Part shown: in pieces, positions 11,379 to 22,773 of the stretch
Layout: each line of letters opens with the position of its first letter
Numbering within the stretch: the first letter of the stretch is position 1
Assembly: GCA_964016885.1 (NCBI GenBank)
Contig: OZ024757.1
Span: forward strand, 27,666,454-27,730,453
Length of the DNA: 64,000 nucleotides
Origin: Eledone cirrhosa
Lineage: Eukaryota > Mollusca > Cephalopoda > Octopoda > Eledonidae
Reading direction: 5' to 3'
Notes under the pieces: generated by a model
Database searches by the model: none
Told to the model about the DNA's origin: nothing
Seen by the model: the letters and a program-made list of their open reading frames with translations, nothing else
Program-made: the position numbers and the translations under genes

Positions 11379-11690
11379 TATTTTCATACTATTATATTTT
11401 CATATCTCACATAATATCGAACCTATGAGATTTTAATATTATTTATGTTGAGAATAATACCTTAACATCAGTATGAATGGCCGGTTACAGCTGGTTTAAA
11501 CAGAAACGGGTCAGAAAATTCTGGCCAGGTACAGCCGGTTTATATGCTAAAGGGTTAAGGTATTGTTCTCAGAATAAATAACAGAAAAATCTCATAGATT
11601 CGATATTATGTGAGATAATTATGTAAGATAAAGCCTTCACTACAAAAATACAATAGTATATATAGAGTAATGTAAATGCTAAAGAGTTAA

Positions 11691-12340
11691 AACAGCAGTG
11701 AAACCTCCTACGAGATGTAACATCATAGGAGGACAGCTAAACATACATAAGTGTGAGCAGTAAATATTTCATTTCAATAAGAAACAAACTGAGGCAATGT
11801 GGTAATGTTGATTATGAATTGAGAGGAAATGTCTTGTGGTGATACACTCCTCAGGTAGTTTCCTCTCAGCTTTGTAAAAATAAATAGAGGGAATATAATA
11901 ATCTTCATGTACAGTGGAACCTGGTTCATGTCAGTTTAACCTGTCATGTCAGTTTAAAGGAACCATGATTTCAAACCCTATTTTCTTAATATTATATGAG
12001 ACGTGTGTTAAAATAAAGCACCAGTAACGTACTGGGGTCGATTTAATCGATTTTCCCCTGCTCCCCCAAATTACTGGCCTTGTGCCTATACTAGAAATCA
12101 CTATATCAAATGTGTGTGTGTGTGTAATATTGTATCAGATGTGTGTGTGTGTTACCGCGGAACCAGCACTAGAGATTAGGGAGAAGCAAGGTCGTGTCAA
12201 TTTGGTAGAACTCCGACATCAAAACCCTATCTTTTTCTGGGTATTGTTAAAAAAAACCCATTAAAGTTGTGTAATTATTATTTCCTCATTCTCATTTCAC
12301 CATTTACTTATCTTTCTCTGTTTTGTTTCCCTCAATCTAG
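11691..12340. other. Unassigned sequence with a SINE 3' fragment
   Basis: Bases 12008-12103 are the 3' third of an octopus-type SINE (AATAAAGCACCAGTAACG, GTCGATTTAATCGA, GGCCTTGTGCC). Elsewhere there are short (TG)n tracts. The last 20 bases before 12341 are pyrimidine-rich and end CTCAATCTAG, serving as the acceptor of the first recognised exon. Confidence 0.6.
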
Positions 12341-12404
12341 TTACACGTGTACAGTAGTGGGCGGTGTCGCCCAGATGATACCAATGGGTAAAAATACATC
12401 CGAA
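12341..12404 (+). CDS. CNKSR2: CNK scaffold, first exon recognised in the window
   Basis: A 64-base exon with an acceptor TTTCCCTCAATCTAG and donor GAA|GTGAGT. Its first base completes a split codon; the rest reads YTCTVVGGVAQMIPMGKNTSE minus a final residue limit, that is 21 codons starting YTCTVV and ending KNTSE. It leaves phase 0, matching the start phase of the next exon at 19216. The peptide itself is not one I recognise, so this exon rests on splice sites and frame continuity; it could be alternatively used. It would lie in the linker before the PH domain. The next intron is 6.8 kb. Confidence 0.55.
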
Positions 12405-12874
12405 GTGAGTATTGACTTCTCTTTCTTTTCTTTTCTTTTCTTTTGCTTCTTTGCCTACTTATTCCTTCCTCAAACACTCCTTCCAGCAGCTCTTGTCAGA
12501 AGCAACCATCTCCAACTGATCCGGCTGGATTCCCAAGTGTAACCAGCCAAGCTCATGGATGTTATTCAGCCATCTTGCTGGGGGGGGGGGGGGGTCTCCT
12601 ACCGTTTGGTTTTTGCATGCAAAATCTGTCCTGAGACATTCTAACCACATGCCCATAGTATCGGAGCTGTGATCTCTCAATTCGGAGGAGTAGCAGCTCT
12701 ACCTGGAGTAACTCTCTGATTTGCAGGCTACAAATCTGTCCAGCAATTCTTTCATGGCGATAGTATCAGAGCTATGATCTCTCAATGGTGTTATTTAACT
12801 CGACAGAAGATGATCTCTGCCTTGCACTTGATAGGTTTGATGCTGAGAGCTGCATGTATTTTTATTATTAGAAT
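12405..12874. other. Intron start with a dispersed repeat
   Basis: Bases 12443-12560 share GCAGCTCTTGTCAGAAGCAACCAT-type sequence with 44355-44490 (TCCAGCAACTCCTGTCAGAAG), a dispersed repeat of unknown class. A run of about 14 G follows near 12580. Bases 12655-12790 contain a doubled phrase (ATAGTATC(G/A)GAGCT(G/A)TGATCTCTCAAT at 12655 and 12759). No exon is seen. Confidence 0.5.
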
Positions 12875-13130
12875 GTTGTTATTAGAGTCATTAAAATGTT
12901 GGCTAGAATTCTTTGTCGTATTCTTTCCAGTTTGCTGCACTCGCTAAATTCAAATCCTACTGAGGTCAACTTTGCCTTTTATCCTTTTGAGGTCAATAAA
13001 AAAAAGTACCTGACCAGTACTGGGGTCAATTCTTCCTCTATATCTCTTTTCTCACATCCTTTCTATCACTCTCTCTTCTCTGGAAGAAATTGACTTTGTT
13101 CAAACGTTGAGAGGATATGGGCTCCACCAG
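12875..13130 (+). mobile_element. Second octopus SINE type (TACC-TGAC...CTCTATATCTC), copy 1
   Basis: Shares AATTCAAATCCTACTGAGGTC and TTTGCCTTT with the main SINE, but then diverges: AAAGTACC(T)GACCAGTACTGGGGTC, TTCTTCCTCTATATCTCTTT, CTCTCTTCTCTGGAAGAAAT and GGGCTCCACCAGG. Related copies lie at 13290-13540, 34135-34436 and about 61150-61375. Confidence 0.65.
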
Positions 13131-13289
13131 GTATGTCACTATAGAACACCATCCAACACATGTCAGCAAATAGACATTATATATGTGTGTGTGTGTACTG
13201 TAACTTTCTTTCATTTCAAAATCAGCTTGTCCACCTCAGTTACATGTCATTTTAATGATATTTTTTTCAAAAACACTTTTTTACTATCT

Positions 13290-13540
13290 TCAATCTGAGC
13301 TCAACTCCCACCGAAGTCAGTTTTGCCTTTCATCCTTTCAAGGTCGATAAAAAGAAAATACCTATCTAGTACTAGGGCAGATTCTTCCTCTATATCTCTT
13401 TCTCACTCTCTTTCACACTCTCTCTATTCTTCTCTGGAAGAAATCTGGAGAGGAGTTGGGTGCCGCCAGGTTAAAAAAATGCCCAAGAAACACTGTATGT
13501 CATTAAGGCGCACCTACGACTTTCTCGGGAGTTGCAGGAC
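13290..13540 (+). mobile_element. Second octopus SINE type, copy 2 (5'-truncated)
   Basis: Starts inside the B-box region (GAGCTCAACTCCC) and runs through GGTCGATAAAAAGAAAATACC, CTCTATATCTCTTTCTCACTC, GGTGCCGCCAGG and CACCTACGACTTTCTCGGGAGTTGCAGG. The 3' part is more complete than in copy 1 and ends in a (CATA)n tract. Confidence 0.65.
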
Positions 13541-13932
13541 CATACATACATACATATATACATACATACATATATATATATAGTGTTAGGAGACTATGGT
13601 GATATCTGATAGACAAAGGTCCATTCTGTTCTACACAAAGTGGTAATCGAACCCAGAACAGTCTTCTTAAAGGCACAGTCATGTCCATAAAATAGAAGTA
13701 GCAATAAGTCAACCACTAATTCATTATTTGAAGTGGGGCGTAGTATAGGTTAGTGTTTAGTGGTGTTACAGGCCGGATATATTTCTCAACCTACCATTAC
13801 ATGTCAATGTGACAGATCTAGTGTCAGTTGTTTAGTGGTGAGTCTTATTAAACTGACTGTAGATGGATGGCCTCAGCTAGTTTTATACTTGAATGTAAAG
13901 AGGCTGATTATTCTTCTATGTATGTACGGACT

Positions 13933-14012
<80 letters not shown>

Positions 14013-14420
14013 GAAAGAGAGTGTATAGAGTGCATATATATATATATATATCCTCTCTTTCTTTATCTTTCTCTCTAACTCTTATGTAATTGACAGATAT
14101 AAGAGGCAGGGAGGGAGCTGTGAAAGGGGTAGGAAATGTGTGGAGAATTATGAGTAAACATTTGCAATGGTAGTGGTCTGGCTGTAGTGGTTGTGGTCTG
14201 GCTGTAGTGGTTGTGGTGGTAGAGCCTTGGTTGTGGTGGTAGGGGCCTAGCTGTGGTGGTAGTGGCCTGGCTGTGACTGGCTGGCATTACACATTATGTA
14301 CTTGACCAGTTTCACACTAAGTAAGATCACTCATTCACTGACTCAAGTTTCATCTCTTCTGCCAATGTGGTTTGAAGATGTCTTTGCAAATATAGTGTCA
14401 TCTTCACTATCACTATCACC
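13541..14420. repeat. Intron sequence with (CT)n-(GA)n palindrome and GGTT/GTGGT tracts
   Basis: 13934-13972 is (CT)n and 13973-14010 is (GA)n, meeting at CTCGAG to form a self-complementary block of about 77 bases. From 14165 to 14280, GTAGTGG(TTGTGG)TCTGGCT units of about 22-26 bases repeat. No exon is seen. Confidence 0.75.
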
Positions 14421-14790
14421 AACAATGCCACGTTGAACTTCCAACATCACCATCATTGCTATGAACCTCCACCATTGCCACTACCATCACCACCACCACC
14501 ACCACCACCACCACCACCACTACACCCATCATCATCACAATCATTACTAACATCACCAACTACCACTATCATCACCACCGCTACCATTACAGCCATTATC
14601 ATCACAACCATTACTAACTCCACCAACAACCACTATCACTTCTACTACCACCCTTATCACCATCACCACCAACAACAATCTCCACTACCACCACCATCAT
14701 CATCATCACAACTATTACTAACACTACCAACTACCACTATCATCTACACTACCACCACCACCATCACCACCAACAACAACAATCTCCACT
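14421..14790. repeat. (CAC)n/(CAT)n trinucleotide-rich tract
   Basis: Near-continuous CAC, CAT and AAC triplets, including about 13 CAC/ACC units at 14490-14520. The stop-free Thr/Pro/His-rich frame across 14433-14900 is low complexity and is not called a gene. Confidence 0.85.
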
Positions 14791-15355
14791 TTAAATTAAA
14801 ATCTTCCAACATAATTTTATATAAGAACCTTACACTAAGTTACTATCTTAGTAATAAAATAATTAATAATTTTAATAAATCCTTCAAAATTCTTCATTAA
14901 TTAATTAAAATAGAGTGTATTTTATTAGAAATGCAGTCATCAAAGGGTCATGAAAGTGCTCAAGACATACCATATATTATGATTGTGCCCTTATGATTTA
15001 CAGGTCCATACATACAAAACATTACATTAGTAATCAGGGCCAGTGCTAAATTAAGGCTAACTTAGCGATTACCTAGGGCGCAGATTTCACAGATGAAGAC
15101 CAAGGAAAAGCTATTTTATATAAGAACCTTACATTAAGTTACTTAGTAATGAAATAATTAATCATTTTAGTAAATCCTTCAAAATTCTTCATTAATTAAT
15201 TAAAATAGAATGTATTTCATTAGAAATAGGGTCACAAAGGGGATAAAAGCCTGAGAGATCAGCTATGTATATTCTTTCTGTTCCTACTAGCAAATTAAAT
15301 TACAAGGCATTGGTTAACAAAAGAAACGCTAATAAGAATAAGAGAATCTGCTAAT
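14791..15355. mobile_element. Two direct copies of AT-rich family-B repeat
   Basis: 14800-14950 and 15105-15245 share TTATATAAGAACCTTACA(C/T)TAAGTTACT, AATCCTTCAAAATTCTTCATTAATTAATTAAAATAGA in order, with a 50-base insert difference. Between them, 15036-15100 (CAGGGCCAGTGCTAAATTAAGGC) resembles a hAT-type terminus but no partner end was found. Confidence 0.55.
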
Positions 15356-15544
15356 AATTGTTTCTACTTTTGGCACCAGGCCAGCAATTATCCCAGTGCA
15401 TTACTGGTACTTTATTTTATCGACACCGTAAGGATGAAAGGCAAAGTTAACCTCAGCCGGATTTGAACTCAGAGATCATAAAGGGAGGTAACTCTATGCT
15501 TCAAAGCATGGCGCCCGACCCTCTACCAATACTGCCTGCTAATA
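15356..15544 (-). mobile_element. Octopus-type SINE, minus strand
   Basis: Read in reverse complement: TATTGGTAGAGGGTCGGGCGCCATGC, GAGTTCAAATCCGGCTGAGG, CTTTCATCCTTACGG and GCTGGCCTGGTGCCAAAAGTAGAAACAATTATTA. Short subtype. Confidence 0.85.
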
Positions 15545-15721
15545 ATGGTCAGCTACAACGGTGTGAGTGTGTATCTGTGAAACATATACATATAGACCGG
15601 GTCTGAACCCCAAACCCAAGGTTATAGTGAAATACACTTGCTAAGGTGCCTTGTAATAGGTCTGAACACAGAACCACATGACTGTCAAACGAACTCCTTA
15701 ACAACACAGCTATCATTTCAT

Positions 15722-16068
15722 CATTTCATTCATTTCATTTTACGTCCGCTTTTTCCCTGCTTGCAAGGGTGGGACGGGAACTGACTCTGGCTTGATTTCT
15801 ACAGCTGGATGCCCTTCCTAACACCAACCTCATTTACAGTGAGTGCTGGGTGCTTTTTTGCCATGGCACCTACACGACCACTTTGCAGTGGAATGATAGG
15901 GACCCCAGTCCCTATAATCTCATTTCTACAGCTGAGTAAACTGGAACAATGTGAAATAAAGTGTCTTGCTCAAGAAAACAACACATCACCCGGCCTGAGA
16001 ATTGAACTCACAACCTTTCGATTGCAAGGCCAATGCTCTAACCACTAAGCCATGTGCCTGTGCCTATA
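15722..16068 (-). mobile_element. tRNA-headed SINE, the only apparently full-length copy
   Basis: In reverse complement, a tRNA-like head of about 75 bases shows GGCTTAGTGGTTAGAGC (A-box) and GAGTTCAATTCTC (B-box). Next come CTTGAGCAAGACACTTTATTTCAC, then a body with CACTGTAAATGAGGTTGG, GTTAGGAAGGGCATCCAGCTG, CAAGCAGGGAAAAAGCGGACGT and a short AAATGAAATG tail. It links the head fragments (10078, 40608) with the body-and-GATGAT fragments (361, 6838, 10855, 45758, 60421), which are otherwise hard to connect. Confidence 0.75.
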
Positions 16069-16832
16069 TATAGTTTTGGAAAGATCAGCCACCATGACAC
16101 ACCACTACACCACCAGTAACACCACCGCTACCACCACCCAGTCACATGTGACCACTGCAATCTCTGTTGATTACTTTGTTTACTGTCCAGATGGGATTAG
16201 TGGTTGGATAATCCTGATCTTATAGTTTGCAGTTAGTAGTAGTAGTGATGGTGGTAGTAGTAGTAATTGTGGTGTTGCTAGTGGTATCCTTATTGTGTGA
16301 CCACAGGAAGTCCTGGCAGGTGTGTCATGGTGAGGGTAAGGGTACTGCGTAATGGCAAGGGAGACTCACACACTAACACACACACACGCACAATAAGGCT
16401 GCCCCCCCCCCCACACACACACACACTTCTCAACATGGGATAGCCAGCAGCAAAAAATAGCAGCTATATGCATGAGAAGAGGTGGGGTGGGGTACAAGCA
16501 CCACTGCCTTAACTATATCACATCACCATACATATATTTATGCATATACACACAGGTACACACACACACACATATATATATATGCATACACACACACACA
16601 CGCATATATATATGCATACACATGCACACACACTTAAATATGCATATACACACATGCATATGTACACACATGTGCATATACATACACACACACATACATG
16701 CATATACGTGCTCACACACATGTATATATACATACATACATGCACACACATATATATCTACTGTAGTGGATTAATGTGAGGAATGACTAGGGTGTAGCCA
16801 GGGGCCCTACAATATTTAAAGGGAGTCAAATT
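16069..16832. repeat. (ACAC)n and TATGCATACACACA tracts in intron
   Basis: 16085-16150 is CACCAC-rich, 16365-16430 holds ACACAC and a C-run, and 16540-16760 is a degenerate array of CATACACACACA/ATATATGCAT. No exon signal is evident. Confidence 0.75.
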
Positions 16833-17890
16833 AACCCTTTCATTACCGGATAGTTAATGAAAACATTTTGAGGGATTTACTAAAATTACAAATTATTTCG
16901 CTACATATGGTTTTTATATAAAATTCACCACAATCATCACCATCACCACCACGTCCATTTTTCCATGCTTGCATAGGTTAGAACAGTGGTTCCCAAAGTG
17001 GGTTCTGTGAAAAAAGTAGAGGAGTATATTTATATTACGACCATATAACAGTTTTAGACTTTGGGGTTCCCCCAAAAGTTTCTGAACTAAAAAGGGTTCT
17101 GCATTCGAAAAAGTTTGTGAAACCCTGGCTTAGAAGGTTTTTTTTCAGCACATCTGCTCATTGCCATTGTTCCATTGACATCTCTTCTATGAGGTTCAGT
17201 CATTTGAGATCAGCTCTCACCAACTCTGCCCAGGTTTTCTTTGGTCAGTCTCTACTACAGCTTCCTTCCACTGGGAGTTCTTAGCACTTCTTCACCTAAC
17301 AATCGTCCTCCATGTTGATCACACAGCCATACCAGGGCAGACTTCTCTTTTGCATGCTACATTTCATTACGCTTTATACTCACTCTTTCTTAGCTCATCC
17401 ATGCTTCACCATTCATGCACATTACGTTACTCTATTATATACTATTATATTACTCTATATATACCATTATATTTTCATGGTAAAGGTTTTACCTCACATA
17501 ATTATCTCAGATGATATCGAATCTACGAGATTTCGATATTTATTTTATGAACAATACCTTAACGTCACAGATGGTTTGAACAGAAAGAGGTGAGAGTATT
17601 CTGGCCAGATATGGCCGGTTTAGATACTAAAGGGTTAACATCACATGTCAATATATTGGAACATGCTCGCTTCATTTCTTTCCTGTTTTCACATATCCTC
17701 TACATTTACTGCCCATGTTTCACTTTCATGCAACACTGGACTTCATACATGAGCATCATACAGCAGGTTTTTCATTTGTTTAGCGAAACTGTTGGAAAAT
17801 TTTAATTGAAATAGGAACCCTTTAAAAATGGATGGTTTTGTCTCATAGAACCAGATCCAATTTCAGGCGGTTTAGTAATGAAAGGGTTAT
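16833..17890. mobile_element. TTAA-type family-B element split by about 0.9 kb including another MITE
   Basis: The left end TTAACCCTTTCATTACCGGATAG (16833) has its complement GGCGGTTTAGTAATGAAAGGGTTA near 17866-17889. The end sequence differs from the main MITE after CCCTTT, so it is a distinct family. The right part also contains TTTTAATT(G/T)AAATAGGAACCC, shared with 19630-19655. Inside lie 16935-17110 (SINE-body relic and AT-rich filler), unassigned text and the MITE ending at 17638. Confidence 0.55.
17425..17638 (-). mobile_element. piggyBac-like MITE, left end eroded
   Basis: The right end GGCCGGTTTAGATACTAAAGGGTTAA is intact to TTAA at 17635-17638. The left end is degraded to CATTACGTTACTCTATTATATAC with a duplicated TATTACTCTATATATAC block. 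Confidence 0.7.
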
Positions 17891-18597
17891 TTTTTTTGCT
17901 ACCACAAATAATACACAAGTAAGAGATATGCCAGTGACTTCCACCAGCTGTCAAAATTTCATTTATGTTGACTTGGTTTTCATTAAAATCAACAACAATA
18001 TTGTCCTCTTCCATCCTCTCCCATCCACCCCCATCTCCCAAAACTTGCCCCACCCTCTTTACATACACACACATGCTTTTGTTTATAATTCTTCTCATGT
18101 TTAACACAACACCCTGCCACTGTTTCATGTTGAAATCATTGCCACTATCATCATAATCACCATCATCATCATCATCATTATTATCTTTCGTCATCATCAT
18201 CATCATTATTGTCATCATTGTCAACCTTTAGCTAAACCTAGAATTTAGTTATGTGTAAAATGATATCTGAAACGGTGATAATTTAAATACCAACTGTTTT
18301 TGCCTTTTACATACATATATATATATATTTATATATTTATATATATGCGTGTGTGTGTATTTTAATTAAGTTTTACATTCATGTGTCTATATTATATATA
18401 TATATGTGTATGTATGTAAATAATGACATTGAAGTTTATGCCTTTTGCATTGCCTTTTGATATTGTATTTTGTAATTTTCTTCTTTGGTTAATTTCTCTT
18501 ATTTCTTTCATGGCTTGGGTATTTTTTGGTTCTTTATGTTGTGTTATATGAACTAGACTTCCCAATGCACAGCATCACATTATCTGGATTTCTGGGT
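17891..18597. other. Intron sequence without recognised features
   Basis: Contains CCATCCACC-rich text at 18010-18060, (ATC)n at 18140-18215 and short (TA)n. No repeat boundaries or exons could be assigned. Confidence 0.5.
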
Positions 18598-18819
18598 TTA
18601 ACCCTTGAGCATCTACATTACTCTATATATACTATTGTATTTTTGTGGTAATTATCACATAATTATCTCACATAATATCAAATCTATGAGATTTTGATAT
18701 TATTTATTTTGAGAACAATATCTTAACATCAGTATGAGTGGTCAGTTACAGCTGGATTGAACAAAAAGAGGTGAGAGAATTCTGGCTGGATATGGCTGGT
18801 TTAAATGCTAAAGGGTTAA
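18598..18819 (-). mobile_element. piggyBac-like MITE, full length (222 bp)
   Basis: TTAACCCTTGAGCATCTACATTACTC at the left, TGGTTTAAATGCTAAAGGGTTAA at the right, both with TTAA. Slightly longer than the 216-bp type because the centre repeats an ATTATCACATAATTATC stretch. Confidence 0.85.
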
Positions 18820-19215
18820 AGCTGGGTGACAACAGAAGGTGGAGCTTGGTCTATTACATAATAGAGTCATTGTCACTGCAGATAATAATAGCTTTATTAT
18901 ATAGAAACTATGTAATATGACAGCTGTAGCTTGATAACGTCTGTCTTTCCAATTTTCTGGCCGTTGTGGTCTGGTTCAGTATGCTGAGTTTAGAGGATGC
19001 ATTGTGGTTTGGCTAAAAGCGCATCTGGCTGTAAAACATTGCTTCAAAAATGGATCCCATGATTAATATGGAGCCCACAAGCTAACCCCTGCTCTAGCAG
19101 GGAAAATGTGCTTAAAATGCTTGCTGTTGTGTGTGTGAGTGTATATATAGGAATGAATGCTGTGTAAATTCTCAATGATCCCAAAATTCTAACTAGACTT
19201 TCTGTTTCTCTTTAG

Positions 19216-19258
19216 TCTCAGGTTGTGAGGCGCCGTGCCAAGACATCAAAACGTGTTG
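19216..19258 (+). CDS. CNKSR2: CNK scaffold, basic linker exon
   Basis: A 43-base exon with acceptor CTGTTTCTCTTTAG and donor GTTG|GTAAGTAT. It reads SQVVRRRAKTSKRV plus the first base of an Ala codon finished at 21862. The run of Arg/Lys just before the PH domain matches the basic stretch found there in CNK proteins, as I recall them. Entry phase 0 agrees with the exon at 12341 and exit phase 1 with the next exon. Its short length means it depends on frame and neighbours for support. Confidence 0.8.
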
Positions 19259-19317
19259 GTAAGTATTCTTTTGATATTTTTGTGGCAATATTTTTAATGA
19301 AATACACTCTGATTTAA

Positions 19318-19531
19318 TTAACCCTTTAGCATTTACATTACTCTATATATACTATTATATTTTTGCAGTAAAGGCTTTACCTCACATATCGAATCTATGA
19401 GATTTTGATATTATTTATTTTGAGAACAATACCTTAACATCAGTATGAGTGGCCAGTTACAGCCAGTTTGAACAGAAAGAGATGAGAGAATTCTGGCCGG
19501 GATACAGCCGGTTTAAATGCTAAAAGATTAA
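19318..19531 (-). mobile_element. piggyBac-like MITE, full length (214 bp)
   Basis: TTAACCCTTTAGCATTTACATTACTC at left and CCGGTTTAAATGCTAAAAGATTAA at right, TTAA at both edges. It lies 59 bases downstream of the exon ending at 19258 and directly abuts a family-B element. Confidence 0.85.
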
Positions 19532-19697
19532 TTAATGAAGAATTATGAGGGATTTACTAAAATTATTAACTATTTCATTACCAAGATAGTTACTTGACAC
19601 TAGGTTCTTATATAAATTATATTGGAAGATTTTAATTTAAATAGGAACCCATAAAAAACCAGGGCCAGTTTTGGCTGGTTTTGGTATAAAAGGGTTA
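19528..19697. mobile_element. AT-rich family-B element
   Basis: Contains GAGGGATTTACTAAAATTA (also at 16875) and TTTTAATTTAAATAGGAACCC (also at 17800), ending GGTATAAAAGGGTTAA. Partial left end. Confidence 0.5.
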
Positions 19698-20755
19698 AAT
19701 TATCCTTCACCAAACTCCAAGCAATACCCATTCATGAAATACAAATATTCACCATTAGACCATTCCACCCTGCTGGTTCCACATATCCTTAAGATTGTTG
19801 TTGCTTTTGTTGTTGTTGTTTAACCCTGGGTCAATCCTGATCAAGCTGTCCTATGGCCAAAAACAATAGTGATGATCATCCCAATTCTTTTGTGTTTTAT
19901 CTGAAGTGGCCTTCCCCTGTTTAAGACAGTGGAGTGTTATTTGAGGGATATTTGGCTGCTATTTCTAGCAACTGAAGTGACAACATATAACCTCCTCGCA
20001 CCACCTTCGTTGACTCACTAAGACTGCCTTATAATTCTACATTGTCTTAATCTGACACATACACACACAAATTTTCTCCCCACACCACGTCTCACATACC
20101 GTTCATGTGCACACATACATAGACTTGCATGCAGCACATACACATACAGCACACATGCATACCTAAAGTATACTTGCATGCAGCAAACACACACACAATA
20201 CATAGACATACACACATTCACGCACAGACACACACACACACACAACACATACACATAACATTTACACATGCAACACATACGCAGAATATATAGATATACA
20301 CACATTCACACATAACATTTACACAAACACACACTTCATGCAACAATATATTAACCACCACTACCACCATCACCACCGCCACCACTAACACCACCACCAC
20401 CACCACCATCACCACCACAACAACAGCACAATGTACTGCAACAACATTTTTTTCTATTAAGTGCACTGTATGGTGCATGCTGCATCATTTACTGCAAATG
20501 TGAAACTATTTGTTGCATCTCTGTTCTCTTCCTTTTCTCATCAAATGCTATCTCACAGCTGCATATTTTACACGTTTTGCCGTACATGTTGCACCTATCC
20601 ATGCATGTATTATTATTTTGGTGTCTCGCTGCACTGTTAATAGTGCAGATGGGTATTAACTATTAATAGGCACTAACCCCCCCAGCTCCGTGCCACCTCA
20701 CCTGGTCATTCATAGTCAGTTGCCATGGTAACTTGCTGTTTAAATCTGGTTGTCA
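19698..20755. other. Intron with (CA)n, (CCA)n and unassigned sequence
   Basis: An imperfect CA-rich array spans 20055-20340 and CCACCACCA repeats span 20352-20420. Bases 19925-19980 hold one copy of the ACAGTGGAGTGT...GCTGCTATTTCTAGCA motif that is arrayed at 46.9-47.1 and 52.0-52.5 kb. No exon is seen. Confidence 0.6.
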
Positions 20756-21330
20756 TTGCAATCTGCTAATTATAGCTGTTAGTCAGAGCAACCTGACATG
20801 TTGCCAGAGAAAATTGCCATCATAGGCTGGCTTTTAAAGCAACCAATTACAAATAAAGCTAGAGCAACCTGACATGTTTAGCTGAATGCCAGAGCAACCT
20901 GACATGTTGCCAGAGAAAATTGCCATGATAGGCTGGCTTTGAAAACAACCAATTACAAATAAAGCTAGAGCAACCTGACATGTATAGCTGATTGCCAGAG
21001 CAACCTGATATATGTAGCTAATTGCCAGGACAACCTGCCACGTGCAGCTGATTGCTAGGACAACCTGCCACATATAGCTGGTTGTCAGATCAACGTGCCA
21101 TGTGTAGCTGATTGACAGTACAACTGTCTATGTATAGCTGATTGACAGGGCAACCTTCTATGTTTAGTTGATTGCCAAGGCAAACTGAAATATGTAGCTG
21201 ATTGCCAGAAGAACATGCTATGTATATACCTGCTTAACAGGGCAACCGTCTATGTATAGCAGATTGATAGGGCAACCTGCAATGTTTAGCTAATTGCCAA
21301 AGCAACATACCATGTGTAGCTAATTCTGAT
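20756..21330. repeat. 30-bp minisatellite (AGCTGATTGCCAGAGCAACCTG)
   Basis: About eighteen degenerate units of 30 bases, typified by TAGCTGATTGCCAGAGCAACC then TGACATGTG. Near the left end a higher-order duplication of about 106 bases repeats GCCAGAGAAAATTGCCAT(C/G)ATAGGCTGGC at 20801 and 20907. Because 30 is divisible by three, one minus-strand frame stays open through several units. Confidence 0.9.
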
Positions 21331-22696
<1,366 letters not shown>

Positions 22697-22773
22697 GATT
22701 TAAAAGCTGAAGGTGTGATCCATCTACCTGCATTTAAAGTCTCACCTGCTCCTGAGATGAAATCAAAGAAATT
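22697..22773 (+). CDS. CNKSR2: CNK scaffold, PH domain middle exon
   Basis: Seventy-seven bases read DLKAEGVIHLPAFKVSPAPE then MKSKK and two bases of a Phe codon. It aligns in pattern with the vertebrate stretch KADGFVNLPDFTVERA...KKK, the PH strand 4-5 region. Acceptor TTGTAG, donor AATT|GTAAGT; entry phase 0, exit phase 2. The following intron is 8.1 kb, the longest in the window. Confidence 0.92.

Larger units (their letters stand above)
10734..11558 (-). mobile_element. Inner piggyBac-like MITE carrying further insertions
   Basis: Starts TTAACCCTTTAGTATTTACATTACTC and ends TTTATATGCTAAAGGGTTAA, in reverse orientation within the outer copy. Its body is interrupted after TATATACTA by a SINE body (about 10855-11151) and again within its TATTATATTTTCAT stretch by a SINE (11188-11378). 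Confidence 0.75.
10641..11690 (+). mobile_element. Outer piggyBac-like MITE split by a second copy of itself
   Basis: The left half (10641-10733) ends at CATATCGATG and the right half resumes at 11555 with TTAAGGTATTGTTCTC, finishing near 11687-11690 (GAGTTAA). In unsplit copies these are joined as GATGTTAAGGTATTG. The interruption is thus exactly at the element's own internal TTAA, which is duplicated on both sides of the inner copy. Confidence 0.75.

Noticed and set aside
15036..15100. A second hAT element starting CAGGGCCAGTGC
   Set aside because: Only one end was found; no matching inverted end or 8-bp duplication within reach.
15990..16068. A tRNA gene on the minus strand
   Set aside because: A and B boxes are present, but the sequence continues as a SINE body seen at other loci, and I could not build a proper cloverleaf with intact acceptor stem.
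16833..17638. An exon of a second gene between two repeat ends
   Set aside because: The open stretches are short and fall in the MITE or in unassigned text; no acceptor-donor pair with a conserved peptide was found.
20756..21330. A CRISPR-like array of 30-base repeats
   Set aside because: Repeats are contiguous and degenerate without unique spacers, and the genome is animal; it is a minisatellite.
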